From CAYNLX01 sp964441535 (GTDB taxonomy: Bacteria; Bacillota_I; Bacilli_A; RF39; UBA660), in the NCBI GenBank assembly GCA_964441535.1, contig CAYTXQ010000040.1, forward strand, positions 1 to 7,079: 7,079 bases of DNA, written 5' to 3'. Positions 5,086 through 7,079 of the stretch are shown one piece after another. Within the stretch, counting starts at the first letter, position 1; the number at the start of each line of letters is the position of its first letter. Under the pieces are notes generated by a model. It was not told the DNA's origin and ran no database searches. It worked only from the letters and a program-made list of their open reading frames with translations. A program made the position numbers and the translations under genes.

Positions 5086-5842
5086 TAGTAACACCTACTA
5101 CTTGATCCTGTTTTGCACAACAGAAATTATCAAATTTAATATTATATTCCTTCATCATACTTTTTACCGTAGCTAGAGCTACTTCTTCTTTATTATTTTC
5201 TTTACTTAAATGAGCAAGCACAACTTTTTTAGTTTTAGGACCTATTAATTTAGTTAAATAAAATGCAGTTGAAGAATTAGATAAATGTCCTTTATCACTT
5301 AATATCCTATTTTGCAACCATTTAGGATATCTACCATTAATTAATAGTTCTGTATCATGGTTACTTTCTAACACATAATATTCACAATTTCTTAATTTTT
5401 CAAAATATCTTGTATTCAAATAACCAGTATCTGTAATATATACAAGTTTTTCTTCTCCAGAATTAATTATAAATCCTCTTGAATCACTTATATCATGACT
5501 TGTTTTTATTACATATATATCTAAATCTATATCTGATATCCCATCCTCATATAGAAATAAATTTTCATAATTATCTATATTTAAACTTTCAAGCATACTT
5601 TTAGTTAAACATATAGTGGGTTTGTATTTTTTGATAAAATTTTCTATAGCAGCAATATGATCAGTATGAGTGTGTGTAATAAGCACATATTCTATTGAAG
5701 AAGGCTTTACTCCTATTTCTTTAAGTTTTGAAGTTATATAGCTAACATTAGTTCCTAAATCAATTAGTATTTTGTGATTATTAAATTCCACATAAGTAGA
5801 ATTACCTTCAGATCCGCTTGCTAATACATATGACCTCATCAT
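5078..5842 (-). CDS. walJ: WalJ/YycJ metallo-beta-lactamase-fold nuclease
   Basis: A 254-residue cytoplasmic MBL-fold protein. Metal-binding motifs: H57-x-H59-x-D61-H62 (HTHTDH), H116, D138 in ITDTG, H186 in KGHLSN and H211 in LAHLS. The N-terminal ASGSEGNSTYVE (8-19) is typical of the YycJ/WalJ subfamily, as is LESNHD (158-163). Family members are reported as 5'-to-3' exonucleases, and walJ mutants in streptococci and Bacillus affect replication-division coordination or mutation. The start is set at ATG 5842, overlapping the stop of the upstream M23 gene in ATGATGA. The same frame stays open a further 21 codons, but that extension (to 5905) is only antiphase reading of the M23 gene and falls before the conserved N-terminus. 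No good Shine-Dalgarno is present, so translation probably depends on reinitiation. The usual wal partners (walRKHI) are not visible in the window. Confidence 0.93.
   Translation of the reverse strand: MMRSYVLASGSEGNSTYVEFNNHKILIDLGTNVSYITSKLKEIGVKPSSIEYVLITHTHTDHIAAIENFIKKYKPTICLTKSMLESLNIDNYENLFLYEDGISDIDLDIYVIKTSHDISDSRGFIINSGEEKLVYITDTGYLNTRYFEKLRNCEYYVLESNHDTELLINGRYPKWLQNRILSDKGHLSNSSTAFYLTKLIGPKTKKVVLAHLSKENNKEEVALATVKSMMKEYNIKFDNFCCAKQDQVVGVTND
5092..5096 (-). promoter_or_regulatory. Shine-Dalgarno deciding the rlmH start
   Basis: AGGTG on the minus strand lies six nt before ATG 5085, inside the last codons of walJ. It contains the alternative GTG at 5094, which is therefore unlikely to be the start. 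Confidence 0.7.
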
Positions 5843-7079
5843 CTGTACAATTTTAATGGGTTTACAGATCTTGATTTTTCTGTAAATGGAGCCCCTCCAA
5901 CCCATAATCCTAAATGTAAATGTGGTCCTGTTGATCTACCTGAATTTCCTAAAGCTCCTATTTTTTCACCAAATTTTACTTTTTGCCCTGCTTTTACATA
6001 ACTTTTACTCAAATGCATATATATAGAATAATAACTATTATGGTGATCTATAACAATATATAATCCTTGAGAATCTCCCATTTCGGAAGTTATTACTGTT
6101 CCTCCATTTATCGCGAAGATTGGTGAACCATATCCGCAACCCGTAATATCTATACCTTCATGTAACTTACCCCAACGATATTCATAATAACTAGATATAT
6201 AATTTGGATATATAGTCGGCCATGCCCAAGAATCATTACTAAAATAAGTGTTATCATAATTAGTTTTTACACCTCTTGTAATAACTCTATTTATTGTGGG
6301 CTTTATAATAGTATATGCAGAAATATATCCACCTTCATTTTCAGTTCCATTAACATATTGTGTTTTTTTAGTAACTCTAGTTAACCCTTTTTCACCAATT
6401 TGATTAACTTTATAATAAGACATTGGTTTACTTTCATCATAAACGTATTCAGTTTGATATGCAACTACTTCATCATATACAACATTCATTTCGCACGTCA
6501 ATGTTACTATAGGATTAATCAAATCAACATTTACTGTCTGTCCTGCTGATATCAAAGCGTTTTCACTTTTTAAATTAGGATTAGCAATTAAAAATTCCCC
6601 CACACTCAATTTATTTCCATAGGCAATATCTGAAATTGTATCTCCATCTTTTATTGTATAATTTTTATTTTCTAAAGTATTGCCAAACAGTAAATAATGA
6701 GATAATTTTTGTAAATCTTGAAAAATACGTTCTTCTGTATTTATTAAAGCTTCTTTAACAGTTATTGTTTCCAAAAAATATGCTGACTCTATTATACTTC
6801 CGACTTCTGTTGGTTCTTTTTGATTATCCATTATAAAGGCATCATATTTATCTTCTCCAATAATGGCTTTCGCAAATTTAGTCAAAGCTTGTTCAAAAAG
6901 TTTCTTATTCAATACATAAATATAATTGTCTTCAATATTTTCATCTTTACTTTTAATAGTTATTTTATAACCTTTTATTGTAAAAGGAGCAATATCTTTA
7001 ATTTCATTATATATACTATTAATGTTATTTACTTTTCTATCATAAGTTATATGCTTAACTACTTTCAAACTATTAGGAG
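5839..7079 (-). CDS. LysM-G5-M23 peptidoglycan endopeptidase (5' partial)
   Basis: At least 409 residues; the frame stays open through the window edge, and no signal peptide, membrane anchor or Shine-Dalgarno is visible at the first in-frame TTG (7068). The real N-terminus probably lies outside. Numbered from that TTG: residues 1-130 are an unnamed region with alternating strands and helices; about 136-184 are a LysM glycan-binding repeat (YTIKDGDTISDIAYGNKLSV...NPNL, then GQTVNV); about 188-268 resemble a G5 domain (KGLTRVTKKTQYVNG, 227-241); about 296-408 are M23. Zinc ligands are H303 and D307 (H-E-G-I-D) and H385 of H383-L-H385, with H352 in MHLS, so the enzyme should be active. It would be anchored or exported and cleave peptide cross-bridges while bound to glycan. 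Its stop overlaps the walJ start. Confidence 0.88.
   Translation of the reverse strand, partial: PNSLKVVKHITYDRKVNNINSIYNEIKDIAPFTIKGYKITIKSKDENIEDNYIYVLNKKLFEQALTKFAKAIIGEDKYDAFIMDNQKEPTEVGSIIESAYFLETITVKEALINTEERIFQDLQKLSHYLLFGNTLENKNYTIKDGDTISDIAYGNKLSVGEFLIANPNLKSENALISAGQTVNVDLINPIVTLTCEMNVVYDEVVAYQTEYVYDESKPMSYYKVNQIGEKGLTRVTKKTQYVNGTENEGGYISAYTIIKPTINRVITRGVKTNYDNTYFSNDSWAWPTIYPNYISSYYEYRWGKLHEGIDITGCGYGSPIFAINGGTVITSEMGDSQGLYIVIDHHNSYYSIYMHLSKSYVKAGQKVKFGEKIGALGNSGRSTGPHLHLGLWVGGAPFTEKSRSVNPLKLYR

Noticed and set aside
5843..5905. 21-codon N-terminal extension of WalJ
   Set aside because: The extension precedes the conserved SGSEGN start of the family and lies entirely inside the M23 coding region. 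The ATG at 5842 has the ATGA coupling arrangement.

Overview
The window is very AT-rich DNA from a low-GC Firmicute. Standard code is indicated: TGA ends ftsX, lemA and the LysM/M23 gene, and Trp is TGG. A gene that looks like the spore-coat/germination protein GerQ suggests an endospore former or a close relative. An uncultured gut Bacilli or Clostridia lineage is plausible, but the sequence alone does not fix the taxon. Genes are tightly packed. The longest non-coding stretch is the 126-bp divergent region between ftsE and gerQ, so there is no gene-free stretch over 300 bases.

Left block (1-2953, minus strand): a sigma-A-type promoter drives ftsE-ftsX-M23 hydrolase, with a 14-bp ftsE/ftsX overlap and an ATGA overlap between ftsX and the hydrolase. 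A Rho-independent terminator closes the unit and overlaps the hydrolase stop codon. Just past it, at the window edge, a second promoter, Shine-Dalgarno and ATG appear to begin another minus-strand gene. FtsEX is an ABC-type transmembrane system that activates a cell-wall hydrolase outside the membrane. Its presumed partner here is a secreted coiled-coil M23 metallopeptidase, rather than the CHAP (PcsB) or NlpC/P60 (CwlO) enzymes of the best-known Gram-positives.

Middle block (2972-3988, plus strand): gerQ, preceded by a CATACAGTA box resembling mother-cell (sigma-E/sigma-K) -10 elements, then lemA with its own near-consensus extended -10 promoter.

Right block (3983-7079, minus strand): a 5'-truncated LysM-G5-M23 cell-wall hydrolase, then walJ, rlmH and ung, with ATGA overlap, 8-bp overlap and an 8-nt gap respectively. 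They read as one translationally coupled operon. The walJ-rlmH pair is the classic tail of the wal region, but here a peptidoglycan hydrolase, not walRKHI, lies directly upstream. ung and lemA converge and overlap by 6 bp at their stop codons.

I see no mobile element, CRISPR, tRNA or rRNA and no clearly new system. The notable points are the FtsEX-M23 pairing, two identical ATGATGA junctions beside M23 genes, the compact GerQ with a possible sporulation promoter, and cysteine pairs in the secreted hydrolase.
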